A DNA stretch of 64,000 nucleotides from contig NW_019173954.1 of assembly GCF_001642475.1 (NCBI RefSeq), positions 186,001 through 250,000 on the forward strand, in the 5' to 3' direction. Numbering within the stretch: the stretch's first letter is position 1; the number at the start of each line of letters is the position of its first letter. Made by a program: the position numbers and the translations under genes. Origin of the DNA: Fonsecaea monophora (Eukaryota > Ascomycota > Eurotiomycetes > Chaetothyriales > Herpotrichiellaceae). A model generated the notes under the pieces. It saw only the letters and a program-made list of their open reading frames with translations, did not search any database and was not told where the DNA came from. Below, piece by piece: positions 13,255-23,053 of the stretch.

Positions 13255-14011
13255 AAGCTAGACATTAGCCGAAATCCTGGGTGCGGGTAGCGTACCAAGA
13301 AGTGGATTGTGTCTGAGAACCCCGTCTTTGTCGAGTGGACCACGCACCACACGGGCTTGACGGCCCTGAGAGCCGGCGGGGCGTACTAGAGGAAGACCAG
13401 ATCGCGAAAGGACACCCACCACACTTCCTGGAAGCTAGGTATGCCCCTCCGAAATTACTCGTACACAACGGGCCTCGAATAACATGGGAATGGTGGCGAG
13501 GACAGGGTTTCATTCAATCCGAGGTTTGTCCTTCGCAATAATGGCTGCCTTTGTTCTTCCCTCTTCTCGATGACATTCGAATATGAGGGTGCTCGCGGGA
13601 AGAAGGCTCTCCCAGAGGACGGAATATAGCCTTGTACGAGAGAGGTGCCAGCGAGCCTAGGGCAGATTCCACCAATGCTTGTCTTGTGGTGTGACTTGTC
13701 CAGGCTCTAATCTTAGTGGTGGAGGACTTGGGCAGCCCTGTCGGATTTGTTGTCTGCAAGATAACAGCGTCACACCCAGTGAGGTTTTGTGCTGTTCCCT
13801 TGGTCTAGCCGAGGATGTCAGAGGGCTAATCGATTGAGAATATCAAGGGCGAGTAGAGCGTGCAGCGCGCACAAGGAAGACTGGCTCAATGGGTAATAAT
13901 GGCATCATGACTTTGGTGGTGAGGAGATTTTGACCTACAGTCTCCCCGCCCCCGGCAGTCTTTCCCTTCCTGTCAGCTATGATACAACTGCCGACTGGCT
14001 GAAATCTGCCA

Positions 14012-14024
14012 GGGGGGGGGGGGG
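14012..14024. repeat. Poly-G tract
   Basis: Run of 13 consecutive G residues upstream of the Zn2Cys6 gene. Such homopolymers are prone to sequencing length error. Confidence 0.9.
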
Positions 14025-14583
14025 CATGGACCGCCTATCAATACTTTCTCCAGGGCGGCCGCAAGGGCGATAGGGACCTGCGGGGAGGCACCTCAGAGGG
14101 GTATAGTAGCCTGCTAGGGGTGGGCGCAAGGGCACCTTATTGGCCTCGGAGTCGAGTCCACCACCCACTCCCGCAGCCATCTCGCCATCTCCTCTCCAGT
14201 TCTCTCAATTGTCAATCCATCTTCCACGCATTCGACGCCTTCGATTCTATGCCGCCGTTATCCTTCTCTGCATTGTAGATCTCTTCTGGGTGCATACACC
14301 TATGCCTTATGGGGGGTCGGCTGCCGTTAGATTCATGATCTCTTCCGCTGGTTCTTGTTTCCTGTTCCTTTCCTCGCTACTTTCGCTCCAATCTCACATA
14401 TTCCCATCATCGCATGACCTTACCGATATATTCTCCGGAATGCGGATCTTGGGAATTCGCCCACTATTCGAACGAGGTTGAACTGAAGAACTCGAGCCTG
14501 TGCATGACGTCCTTACATCCTTCCATTCCTGCTGCTTGTCCCCCCAATTGCCAGCTTACACGTCGAAACTGCAACCACTCTTG

Positions 14584-17124
14584 ATGGTCATGTCAAGCTC
14601 TCAGTTCGCCACACCACAGGATGTTGCGCCAGCGCCGGCAGACAACGAAAGTGTGGTTGCCCCACGGAAGAGGAGGAAACGCGCACCTGCTGCTGGTGCG
14701 GCTGTGGACTGCTTCACCTGTACAAGTCGGAGTGTTCAATGCGACCGACGGAGACCGTACTGCTCCCGATGCTTGGACGATGGCAAGGACTGTGCTGGCT
14801 ACAAAACTCAATTAACCTGGGGCAATGGAGTAGCAAGCAGAGGCAAGCTTCGAGGCCTTTCTTTACCCATTGCTGGCACTCAGAAGTTGTCGGCATCCAA
14901 TTCACCGCCCAGACCGAAGAAGAGGACATTACCACCACCATCTTCCCGCGTACCTCAGTTGCAACACATTCTTAATGCTTCCCCAGATGCTCGCCCCACC
15001 ATCTCCTCGGAAGCGCAATCCCCAGAATCAGCCACCAACGGCAACGTAGCCTTCCAATTTGGTCTATCTCATCCGCCTCCGATTACGCCCTCTTATGCCA
15101 CGGCTACTAGTCCATGGAGCCCTCCACCAGAAGTGCCCGGAGTCAAAATAGCGCCGAGAATCTCTCCGTATACGGCTGCGTCTTGGGCACCGTCTGTTGT
15201 CCACGGAGGCCCTGTTGGTGACGGTCTTCGACGGCCTAGTGCTGTATACAGCAGGAGCGATCGAGTGTCGCCGATGTCACACTCTCCACCGTCGCCCGAA
15301 TCAGCATACTTTGGACGAGTCTTAAACCACGACTCGATGGGTGTGCCGGCTACTTTGCCTCCTTATACCGAGTCTCCTCGAGTCACATCCCCATTTGGTG
15401 GGTCGTTTCCTGAGCAGGGGCAGTTTTCCGTTTACCAGAGACAGGACGACCGTATTTTCAGCAATGAACTAGATGTTTCGGCACTTCTACCACAAGGAAT
15501 GGAACAAGTCCTTCCCCAGAGCATTGACGATGCTATTGACGGCGAGGTTGAAGAAGTACGTCGAGTCGCGTATGAAAACGAATGTGCCATTGTCGAAGAT
15601 GATTCTGCGGTTGGCTTTCCTCAGTGGTCGCTGCACGACTACAGCCTCTCGCTCTCACCCTTTGCAGGTATTACAGCTATTGGCGCAACCCCACGGATGC
15701 AATATTTGATACAATACTACACTGAGGTCATCTCGCCTGTGATTGTGGCCTTTGACGGCCCTTCCAACCCGTATCGAACTCAGATTCTGCGGCTGGCGGG
15801 GAAGAGCGAAACGCTTCAACACGCGATAGCCGCATTGGCAGCAAGTAACCTGAGACAGCGGCGGGAAACTGGATTATCGACGGGCAAGACAGATCCAGCG
15901 AGGAGGTCGTCCATGGCCCACCTCACCCTTACGAAAGAGGACTGGCATGAGGCAGGCTTGTTGACTCCGCAGGAGCAAGCACGTGAGGAATCCCTTCATA
16001 AAGGCATTGCTATTCAATCTCTCAATATGCAACTCGCTGATCCTGTTCAACGGATGGACGATTCGATTCTGGCCACACTGCTTATTCTGTGTCTATTCCA
16101 CATCTGTGATTCAGGGATTGCAAAGTTCCGCACACAATTTGCTGGTGTCAAAAAACTCCTTTCCATGCGCAAAAACGACTCAGGTTTGAATACGAGGGAG
16201 GCTAAATGGTTCACACGGATGTTCACCTGGTTTGATGCAATGACTGCCACGGTCAACGATCGCGAGGGACAGCTCCAGGGCTACCACCTGGACGTGTCCG
16301 CCCTATCAGACGAAGAATGGGCGCTGGAGAATCTTGCTGGTTGTGACGGTAATTTGTTCAAGATAATTGCCAAACTGGGTAGGCTGAATGTGTTGAGCCA
16401 AGGCAAGTCAGTTGAGGAAAGTCCTGCTATTGTGTCTCGACCGGTGCCCACGATGTCTTCGGCACTGCACTTTGACTACAGCAAGTTCGACGGCAATGGA
16501 TGGATGCGGATCGCTGAGGATGACGAATTGTTCTCCAGCAAAGTGACAGAACCCGATGTGAAGACACAGTTCTGGCGAGAATGGAGGGAAACTCGACAGG
16601 CCTTGCTGGCTTGGCAGTTAGCTTCGAGTCTTCACGAACGCCCCAACCTTGGAGTGCCTTACTTGACCGATGAGCAGCGCGTCGACCTCGGGAATATATC
16701 TGAGTCCTTCAGATATTCTGCGCTGTTATATACCGAGCGCTTGGCCCATCCACAAGTCCCCAGTACGGACTTGGCCATCCGTGGATGGGTACAAGAATGT
16801 CTGAAGTACATCAAAGCTGTCAAGTCGGATGTGTACCTTCTCTGGCCCTTGTTTATTACAGGCAGCGAATGCGTCGACGACCCTGATCGTGACGTGATTC
16901 GCCAACGATGCCTTGATATCCAGAAGGACAGTGGCTTTCTTAACAACAAGAGCTGCTTGGAGCTTTTGGAGAAGGTGTGGCGCAATTATGACGAGAAGAA
17001 GAAACCGAGTCTGTTCAGCAGCGAGTATGCAGACTCCTTTGGAGATGTGGATGACGAAACTGGCTTCAGGTTTACGACTATTATGAGAATGGAGAAAAAC
17101 CAGGGTGAGTATATTGTCGTCTGA
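14584..17124 (+). CDS. Zn2Cys6 transcription factor with a fungal-specific C-terminal regulatory domain
   Basis: A long single-exon frame. The first ATG is at 14584 and another is at 14590; the frame extends upstream only through non-ATG codons. It gives 846 residues from 14584. The DNA-binding Zn2Cys6 cluster is at residues 43-70, with spacing Cx2Cx6Cx6Cx2Cx6C. A basic stretch, RKRRKR (28-33), lies just before it and is a likely nuclear signal. It is followed by the conserved TWGNGVASRGKLRG segment, then a ~250-residue Ser/Pro-rich region. The C-terminal half is helical and matches the Fungal_trans_2 type of regulatory domain. A nuclear, sequence-specific regulator is expected; its targets are unknown. 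The 3' end is ambiguous: a good donor (GTGAGT at 17105) with an acceptor ending at 17201 would replace the last six residues with a short alternative tail ending near 17235. Confidence 0.9.
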   Translation: MVMSSSQFATPQDVAPAPADNESVVAPRKRRKRAPAAGAAVDCFTCTSRSVQCDRRRPYCSRCLDDGKDCAGYKTQLTWGNGVASRGKLRGLSLPIAGTQKLSASNSPPRPKKRTLPPPSSRVPQLQHILNASPDARPTISSEAQSPESATNGNVAFQFGLSHPPPITPSYATATSPWSPPPEVPGVKIAPRISPYTAASWAPSVVHGGPVGDGLRRPSAVYSRSDRVSPMSHSPPSPESAYFGRVLNHDSMGVPATLPPYTESPRVTSPFGGSFPEQGQFSVYQRQDDRIFSNELDVSALLPQGMEQVLPQSIDDAIDGEVEEVRRVAYENECAIVEDDSAVGFPQWSLHDYSLSLSPFAGITAIGATPRMQYLIQYYTEVISPVIVAFDGPSNPYRTQILRLAGKSETLQHAIAALAASNLRQRRETGLSTGKTDPARRSSMAHLTLTKEDWHEAGLLTPQEQAREESLHKGIAIQSLNMQLADPVQRMDDSILATLLILCLFHICDSGIAKFRTQFAGVKKLLSMRKNDSGLNTREAKWFTRMFTWFDAMTATVNDREGQLQGYHLDVSALSDEEWALENLAGCDGNLFKIIAKLGRLNVLSQGKSVEESPAIVSRPVPTMSSALHFDYSKFDGNGWMRIAEDDELFSSKVTEPDVKTQFWREWRETRQALLAWQLASSLHERPNLGVPYLTDEQRVDLGNISESFRYSALLYTERLAHPQVPSTDLAIRGWVQECLKYIKAVKSDVYLLWPLFITGSECVDDPDRDVIRQRCLDIQKDSGFLNNKSCLELLEKVWRNYDEKKKPSLFSSEYADSFGDVDDETGFRFTTIMRMEKNQGEYIVV

Positions 17125-17590
17125 CCGCGACGTACAGGACTGAGAAGAATTGAACATGTCGGAAGATCAGGTGCTATGTGACGTAACAAATTACATTGCA
17201 GTAAAGGATCTCAGAACCTCTCTGACGAAGGAATGATGGATAATTGGTTACTGTATAGTAGGAAAAGTTTTGGGAGCTTTGGTTCACGGTCGTAAATCCA
17301 CTACTGATACGGATAGTGACCACTATCTCTGAAGATGAAAATCAATCAATATTTCTCGCCATGAGATCTGAAGTGAAAGAATCAATCGATGGTGTCGGGG
17401 GTTGTATTCAAGCAACGCAATACTCGGAAAGTGCAAGGCTGAGTTTGGTAGTTTTTGATTGGCTGAAAAAGGACCGACAGTAGATTTCAGTAGAAGAGCC
17501 GGATGCGCACCTGTTTCCTTGTGCATTCTCTTTTCCTGCCTAGACATTGTGGCATGTGTTACCACCGCAATCCACCGCCAGATCACAAAC
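17125..17590. other. Intergenic region before the XAP5 gene
   Basis: Short gap between two rightward genes. It holds the 3' flank (and possibly an alternative last exon at 17202 to about 17235) of the Zn2Cys6 gene, and the XAP5 promoter. Nothing else seen. Confidence 0.6.
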
Positions 17591-18876
17591 ATGTCCAACC
17601 CCCCCTCTGGAACCTCGACGCCACGTGCCTTCGCGGCGCAGTCTGCTACCGCGGAAGACCTGCTGAAGTCGCAAACTGTCGGCCTGGTGAACCTGGCGGA
17701 CTTCCGTAAGAGGCGGGCAGATGTGTTGGAACTGAAAGAGAAAGAGGCGAGAGAAGCGGCAGGATCCAGGACGAGGACGCCCGAAAGTGACGGGTGAGTT
17801 GAATAGTTCCTTGCTGTTCTCGAGGCACGGGCACTGGCCTTCCATCCTGCCTTGTGTCGTGTGGCTCATGGTTTCTTTCCTCTCAAGCGCTTCAAGGGCG
17901 GGGCTAATTTGCAAAGTACAGTGCAGCGGCGACACGAAAACCCGACCACGATGGACCTCCGAGTAAGAAGTTGAAGAAGAAAAAGATTGCAGGCAAAGGA
18001 CTATTATCGTTTGGAGGCGACGAAGACGAGGACGCAGAGGGCGGAAGTACCGTCTCGTCGCCCGCAGTGCGAAGTTCGAGACCGTCAACCGAACCGTCGC
18101 CTGAACCATCCTCCATCACTCGCAAACTAACCCCCAATCCCAACTCGAATCTCCCTCCTCCCCGAGCAATCACAAAAGCGGCACTGGCCGCTGAGGCTCT
18201 GGAACGAGAAAGACTACGGAAAGAATTCCTTGAGATCCAAGATCGGGTAAAGGAGACGGAGATTGAGATCCCCTTTGTATTCTACGAGGCTGGCGCGAAT
18301 GTGCCAGGTGGCAGCGTAAGAGTCAAAAAGGGTGATCATGTGTGGTTGTTCTTGGATAGGTGTAGAAAGGTGGGAGCTCAACTCGGCGTCTCTGGTTCTA
18401 GCTCAGGATCTGTCGGTGGTGGGAGCAGTGCCATGCAGAAGAGGCGCAGGGAGGACTCGAGGAAACAGTGGGCACGTGTGGGTGTCGATGACTTGATGCT
18501 CGTGCGAGGCGAAGTCATCATTCCCCATCACTATGAGTTCTACTATTTCATTGCGAACAAGATTCCCGATCCGAGTAGGGAAGGGAAGCTGCTGTTCGAG
18601 TACTCTGGGACAGCGGATGTCAGAAAGACTAACCCAGGCGGACAAGACATCGAGACCAATGCTCTGCTGCGGGTGCCTGGAAAGACGCAAGAGGTGCTGG
18701 AAGGGCATAACGACGACCCTACGCGGACCAAAGTGGTGGATCGAAGGTGGTATGAGAGGAACAAGCACATCTATCCCGCGATTGTATGGAAGGAGTTCAA
18801 GGCCGGGAAGGAGTTTGAGGAGATCGCAAAGGGAGGCAGAAGGGATGCTCAAGGCAATGCTTTTTTCTTTGGTTGA
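17591..18876 (+). CDS. XAP5/FAM50 family nuclear protein
   Basis: Two exons (17591-17793 and 17922-18876) separated by a 128-bp intron encode 385 residues. The N-terminus (MSNPPSGTSTPRAFAAQ) leads into a Lys/Glu-rich helical segment. A lysine-rich patch, KKLKKKKIAGKGLLSFGGDE, follows; it is the hallmark join before the acidic stretch in XAP5 proteins. Residues ~200-385 are the conserved XAP5 domain, with IPFVFYEAGANVPGGSVRVK, GDHVWLFLDR, DDLMLVRGEVIIPHHYEFYY and a C-terminal RRDAQGNAFFFG. A ~30-residue Gly/Ser/Arg-rich insert sits inside the domain. Relatives (human FAM50A, plant XAP5 CIRCADIAN TIMEKEEPER) are nuclear and linked to spliceosome function and gene expression. That role is inferred by family here. 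The HEI10-type gene begins 286 bp downstream on the same strand. Confidence 0.93.
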
Positions 18877-19162
18877 TATGAACCTGATGACCACTGATGA
18901 ATCGAAGCAATTTTACCCGTTAATGAAATTTCAGGATGCGCATCTCATGGAAGATAGAGTGCTGCTTTGTGAGGACACGGGGCAAGTGCAGACAAGACTG
19001 AACCTGATCGTCATCGCTCAATTGGCGCAGACGTGGCAGTGGCTGACATCGCGGCAGCCCGTGTCTTTTACCCATACCTATACACACTGCGATATCTCCG
19101 CTGCTCATCTAACTACTCTCCGTTCAGCCATTCACCATACCTCGTCTCCTCGACACAGAGCA

Positions 19163-20621
19163 ATGGAGCAGCACTTGCGGTGCAACAATCAGCAGGGGGG
19201 CAGTTGTCGAGCTGCACTCACGGCGGAGGCAATTGTTACAACTTGCGCGCATGTTCCTCCTACAGTCATTCTGCTTCTCGCCGTCGTTCTAATCCGTCTC
19301 AGGCACATCTTTTGCATACCCTGCGCCGAGAAGACTGGCTTGTCGATAGCACCCCGGAATCAGCGTCGATGTCCTGTTTGCAAGACCGCCCTACCAAATG
19401 CCCACGATGCAGTCCGCAATCTGGTAAATCCACCCGAAGACTTCAAGACCAGCGTGCTTTGTGGCCTCGACCCCGCAAACATCATGGACTGTGCCCAGAC
19501 GGCGCTTTCTTTCTGGACATACCAAAAGGCTCAGGAACTGTAACGTTTAATGCTTCGTCTTATAAGTGACCTTTCTGACGAGAGTGATAGTGCATATCAG
19601 CAACACATTGCTAGAAACCTGACGCACAGGCTCCACCAACTCAATGCAGAGGTTGAAAAGACTGTTAATGATGGCAATTCTCAAATTCAAGCTCTGGAGA
19701 CACGGAATCAGCGTACGAAACTCTAGATATATCCACCAACGAAGAGTCCGCTAATCAGTGCACAGAACTCTCTACTGATGTACAATCATTGCAACAAAAG
19801 TATACGCAACTTTACGACCAGTATCAGGACAAGAGCAGGAAGCAAGCACAGACCCAGAAGCTCTACGATACTCTGAAACAGAAAGTCATGCTGGAGAAGA
19901 TGGAGCCACTCGCTAAGAACGATGTAATTCAGACATTACAGTCCTTTTCTGCCTTGCCGCAAACCGAGAGGGTGCAGTCGGTCGTTGACTTGGGACAAGC
20001 CTTTCGCCCACAAGACCCTCCCCAGACAGCAGAAAGGCCAGCTCGTAGACATGGGCGCTTTCAAGAAGGTCACGAACGACTTCATCCACACCAACGGTCC
20101 GGGAGCAGTCTTAGTGGCAGCGAAAAGAGGGGCATGTTACCGCTCGAGAGGCCGCGGATATCGAGGATCTGTAGGTGGCCAGAACCCAACATACTGCTTG
20201 TGCTAAACTGCGGCAGCAAATGTGCTGGCTACTTCAGGAACCCCTTTGCAACGGACAGCCTTGCCAAACCAGCCTAATTTGGGTGTCAATCACTCCGGTT
20301 TTCCAACAACAGCTTCACGTTCTCAGCTTTCAGCAGGTGGTTATCATCTGCCAGGATCAGCATCTCATCGCCAGCACAACCGCCCGAGCAAAGTCGTGAA
20401 TCCAGCCCAAAGCTACAGTGCCATCAGTTCAGGCATGAAAGTCGGTAGAGCAGGGACGTCTGGGTCAATCGACTTGGGTCCAAGGTTCAATCAATACGCT
20501 GGTATGTCTAATTCCCCTGCTGTACGCTCGAAACTAACTCCACATGGACAAAATCATGCATTCAGCGCAGCAGAGTGTGGATCATGCGACCCCGACTGCG
20601 CCATATTCAGCTGGTTATTGA
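19163..20621 (+). CDS. hei10: HEI10/CCNB1IP1-type RING protein, meiotic crossover factor
   Basis: Six exons (19163-19248, 19303-19539, 19591-19712, 19766-20170, 20217-20501, 20566-20621) give 396 residues. The N-terminal RING has Cys at 7, 15, 28, 33, 36, 52, 55 and His30, including TTCAHIFCIPC and RRCPVC. Next comes the family block NPPEDFKTSVLCGLDPANIMDCA and FWTYQKAQEL, then a coiled coil (about residues 107-195). A low-complexity tail follows with LHPHQRSGSSLSGS and a TPLQRTALPN motif, both typical of fungal HEI10-like proteins. These proteins are SUMO/ubiquitin E3-like factors that load on the synaptonemal complex and mark crossover sites. Intron 1 uses an apparent GC donor (GCATGT) with acceptor CTCAG; this gives exact RING spacing. 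Introns 2-5 are GT-AG with clear branch sites. Confidence 0.87.
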
Positions 20622-21057
20622 GTTGACACAAGCGACGAGGTGCTCTGACCCGGAAAGAAATTCATAATAAGTTGCCTTGACAGCAGATATAGGCCATTCT
20701 CTTTACAGAGTAGGTAGATTTTGCTCCTCTATCTCATCTCATCTCATCTCGGTTCCTCAATTACTTTTCTCCAGAATCACTCTACTCGTATTGAGTGCCA
20801 CTCAATGGTCTCAGCAGTTGTCCAAAAGAATCTATCCGTTGACCTTTTGTCAACTGCACCTTTACCAATCATTTCAGTAAGAGGCAAGGTCCAATTTGCC
20901 AGATTATTCTACCCAGCTATTGAAAGTAGCGATCGAAAGCTTTACACACGACTCGAGGCTATCTTCATCTTGCTTGAGCCATGAGAATACATTTGCCGTC
21001 GACCCGATTCGTCTCGGTACAGTAAGCGACGAGGCTGTCAAAAGAAGGACAGTTAAC
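20622..21057. other. Intergenic or 5' region of the orphan Cys-rich gene
   Basis: The stretch contains CATCT repeats (about 20727-20750). It also has a possible extra upstream exon: ATG at 20805 to 20876, then a strong donor (GTAAGA at 20877). An in-phase acceptor ends at 20916, but the intron would be only 40 bp, so I did not include it. Confidence 0.5.
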
Positions 21058-22272
21058 ATGGATGGCAGACCTTCTAACCAATCGGTCTCATCTGGAACCA
21101 AAGGTATGGTGTTGGAAATGAAAACGTTACAGAAGCCAAGGCAGAGTGGCCTTCAGATCATTTTCAATAATCCGATCCTGTTGTCGTCCCTCGTCCAGAA
21201 CTTTGATAGGAAAGACTATCACTGGCTTGCAGAACTTGCAGCTACCATTCCTGGTATCAAACCATGGCCCAAGTGGGAGCCATTGAGTCAACCTTTGCCT
21301 TTTGGCACCCTACCATTCAGCGTCAAGGACTTGCGAGTTAGATGCCAGAATTCGCTGCCAGAAATGCCACGACTTATGGCGGTAAAATCATCTCATGCCG
21401 TCCACAGTGAGGGCGGATGCAAAGAACTCGAAGGTGCAATGAGCTGGAAAGGGTGTGGCTTGACGGAGCGAGATCAAGGACTACCACCGAAATCTAAAAT
21501 ACACCGTGAAGGGCCTTTGGAGAGGCCTTTGGAATTCTTCGAATGTATCGGCCACAGGCTGAAAATCCGAGACCTCCCCCTGTCTGATATTGAGGAATGC
21601 CTGATCCAGCTGCAGCTTGTGATGGAGATATCTTCGCTTTCGGCCAACTCGATACGAGCTGCAGTACGGCTGCTACAGAATGACGGACCACAGCCAGTAT
21701 TGGTGGATTTGCACGGGTTACACGGTTCTGAGTTTATGGTCTGCTCGAAATGCGCTCTCGATGTCTACCTCTCACTGAGCGTTTGTATATGGGATCATGC
21801 TCGAATCGTTCCACTCTGTCGAGAGTGCTCCGAGAATCCCTCCCGAGAGCTCTATAACTTCGAGGCGCAGGGCATGCCATCCATTGCAGAAAATATACGA
21901 GGCTTGAGGAATATCGATGACTATCTCGAATGTGACTGCCACGAGGTTCTATCGCCCGGCAATGGTTATCACCTCTGCACATTCTGTGCCGCCATGTTCC
22001 ATTTGCTAATTTACCTGCAGCACCGGCTAAACAAAGCCTCGGGCATCTATCCGGACAGTGTGCCCTACCAAGTTCTAGAGATGGGCAACACCAGGAGCGG
22101 ATATGGTCGCAACTATTGCCCCTGTGGAAAGGACTGGCATCAGCTTGTTGACAGCTGGTGTGGTATTTCTCAGGAGGAACGGGACAACAGAATGTACCGT
22201 CTCTGCACGTTATGTACGGGGCACGTACCACGTGGGAAAATGATGAATCCACAATCGACGAATTGTCTCTAA
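21058..22272 (+). CDS. Orphan protein with a Cys-rich, probably zinc-binding C-terminal half
   Basis: The frame is open from about 20896, but its first ATG is at 21058, which gives 404 residues. I do not recognise the family. The N-terminal ~200 residues have no clear motif. The C-terminal half contains paired cysteines: VCSKC, PLCREC, CDCHE, LCTFC, YCPCGKDWH and LCTLC. This suggests two or more structural zinc sites. A hydrophobic segment (FCAAMFHLLIYLQH) lies between them but carries His and is too short for a confident membrane span. There is no signal peptide. It follows the HEI10-type gene on the same strand. An extra 5' exon at 20805-20876 is possible. The long open frame and regular Cys pairs argue for a real gene; function unknown. 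Confidence 0.6.
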   Translation: MDGRPSNQSVSSGTKGMVLEMKTLQKPRQSGLQIIFNNPILLSSLVQNFDRKDYHWLAELAATIPGIKPWPKWEPLSQPLPFGTLPFSVKDLRVRCQNSLPEMPRLMAVKSSHAVHSEGGCKELEGAMSWKGCGLTERDQGLPPKSKIHREGPLERPLEFFECIGHRLKIRDLPLSDIEECLIQLQLVMEISSLSANSIRAAVRLLQNDGPQPVLVDLHGLHGSEFMVCSKCALDVYLSLSVCIWDHARIVPLCRECSENPSRELYNFEAQGMPSIAENIRGLRNIDDYLECDCHEVLSPGNGYHLCTFCAAMFHLLIYLQHRLNKASGIYPDSVPYQVLEMGNTRSGYGRNYCPCGKDWHQLVDSWCGISQEERDNRMYRLCTLCTGHVPRGKMMNPQSTNCL

Positions 22273-23053
22273 CAGGGCGAGGGTAGCTGTGTATGCTCAA
22301 GGAACGCACGGGGCGGCAGAAGTCAGAGAGGCTGATGCTGGTGCGGGCGGTAATAGAGAATCTCCGTGATGGTTCGGCGCTAGCATGGTGTACTATGGAG
22401 GCGAAGCACTTGCATGAGGAAGCGGTCTGAGCGTTATGAGGACACGAAGAGCTTCGGAGGTCTAGCCACAAGTTACTGAGAAGTCCAACACAGCATCCTT
22501 GCTTAAGGTAACTACAAAGAGACGAGAGTGGACAAGACAAGACAGGTGCGCTTCATGAGCCGGGTGACAAGGCAAGAAGACAAGGCCATGAGAGTCGAGG
22601 ACAGCAACGCCTTGGTATATAGCTTGATAGCTTCAGAGACATTGGAGCATTGAAGCATTGACATTGTACCTGACGATGGTCTCTTTCCTTTCTCTGAAAC
22701 TCTGTCCACCGTTTCCTTAAGCTCTGGAACAACGTATTTTCTCCGACATGGTCCTCCATCCCCTTTCCGAAATACCAGAGTAGAACAAGCCGGTGGTCTT
22801 GCTGTGGTTCTTTCTTGTTTTTTTTTCTTGGCCTCGGTCAAGTCTCAGTTCCCAGTCTTAGTCTTGGTCACAGTTCCAGGCCAGTCCCAGTGCCAGTGAC
22901 AATCGCTGACCACCTCGGAATGAGATAGAGATGTCATACACTTTCACTCAATAAACCACGCTCGCCCTCGCCCTGGCCTTCGTAGTACGACACTTCGATA
23001 TGATATGTGGGGACATGGTCATGGTCACGGTCGGGTTGTGTTGGAGCGAGAGA
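22273..23053. other. Intergenic region between convergent genes
   Basis: 3' flanks of the rightward Cys-rich gene and the leftward FAD-linked oxidase gene. Nothing else is supported; the open frames here are antisense or short. Confidence 0.6.

Larger units (their letters stand above)
12368..14583. other. Non-coding: 3' flank and long leader of the Zn2Cys6 gene
   Basis: No supported gene. It contains a GTAC-rich motif at 13233-13254 and a 13-nt G run at 14012-14024. From about 14160 to 14580 it is pyrimidine-rich, as expected for the promoter and 5' leader of the regulator gene starting at 14584. Confidence 0.55.

Noticed and set aside
20805..20916. Extra 5' exon for the Cys-rich gene
   Set aside because: The frame can be joined, but the intron would be only 40 bp and lacks a clear branch site.
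21734..22540. 268-codon minus-strand frame
   Set aside because: Antisense to the Cys-rich gene; its Ser/Arg/Cys-rich composition is typical of a shadow frame.
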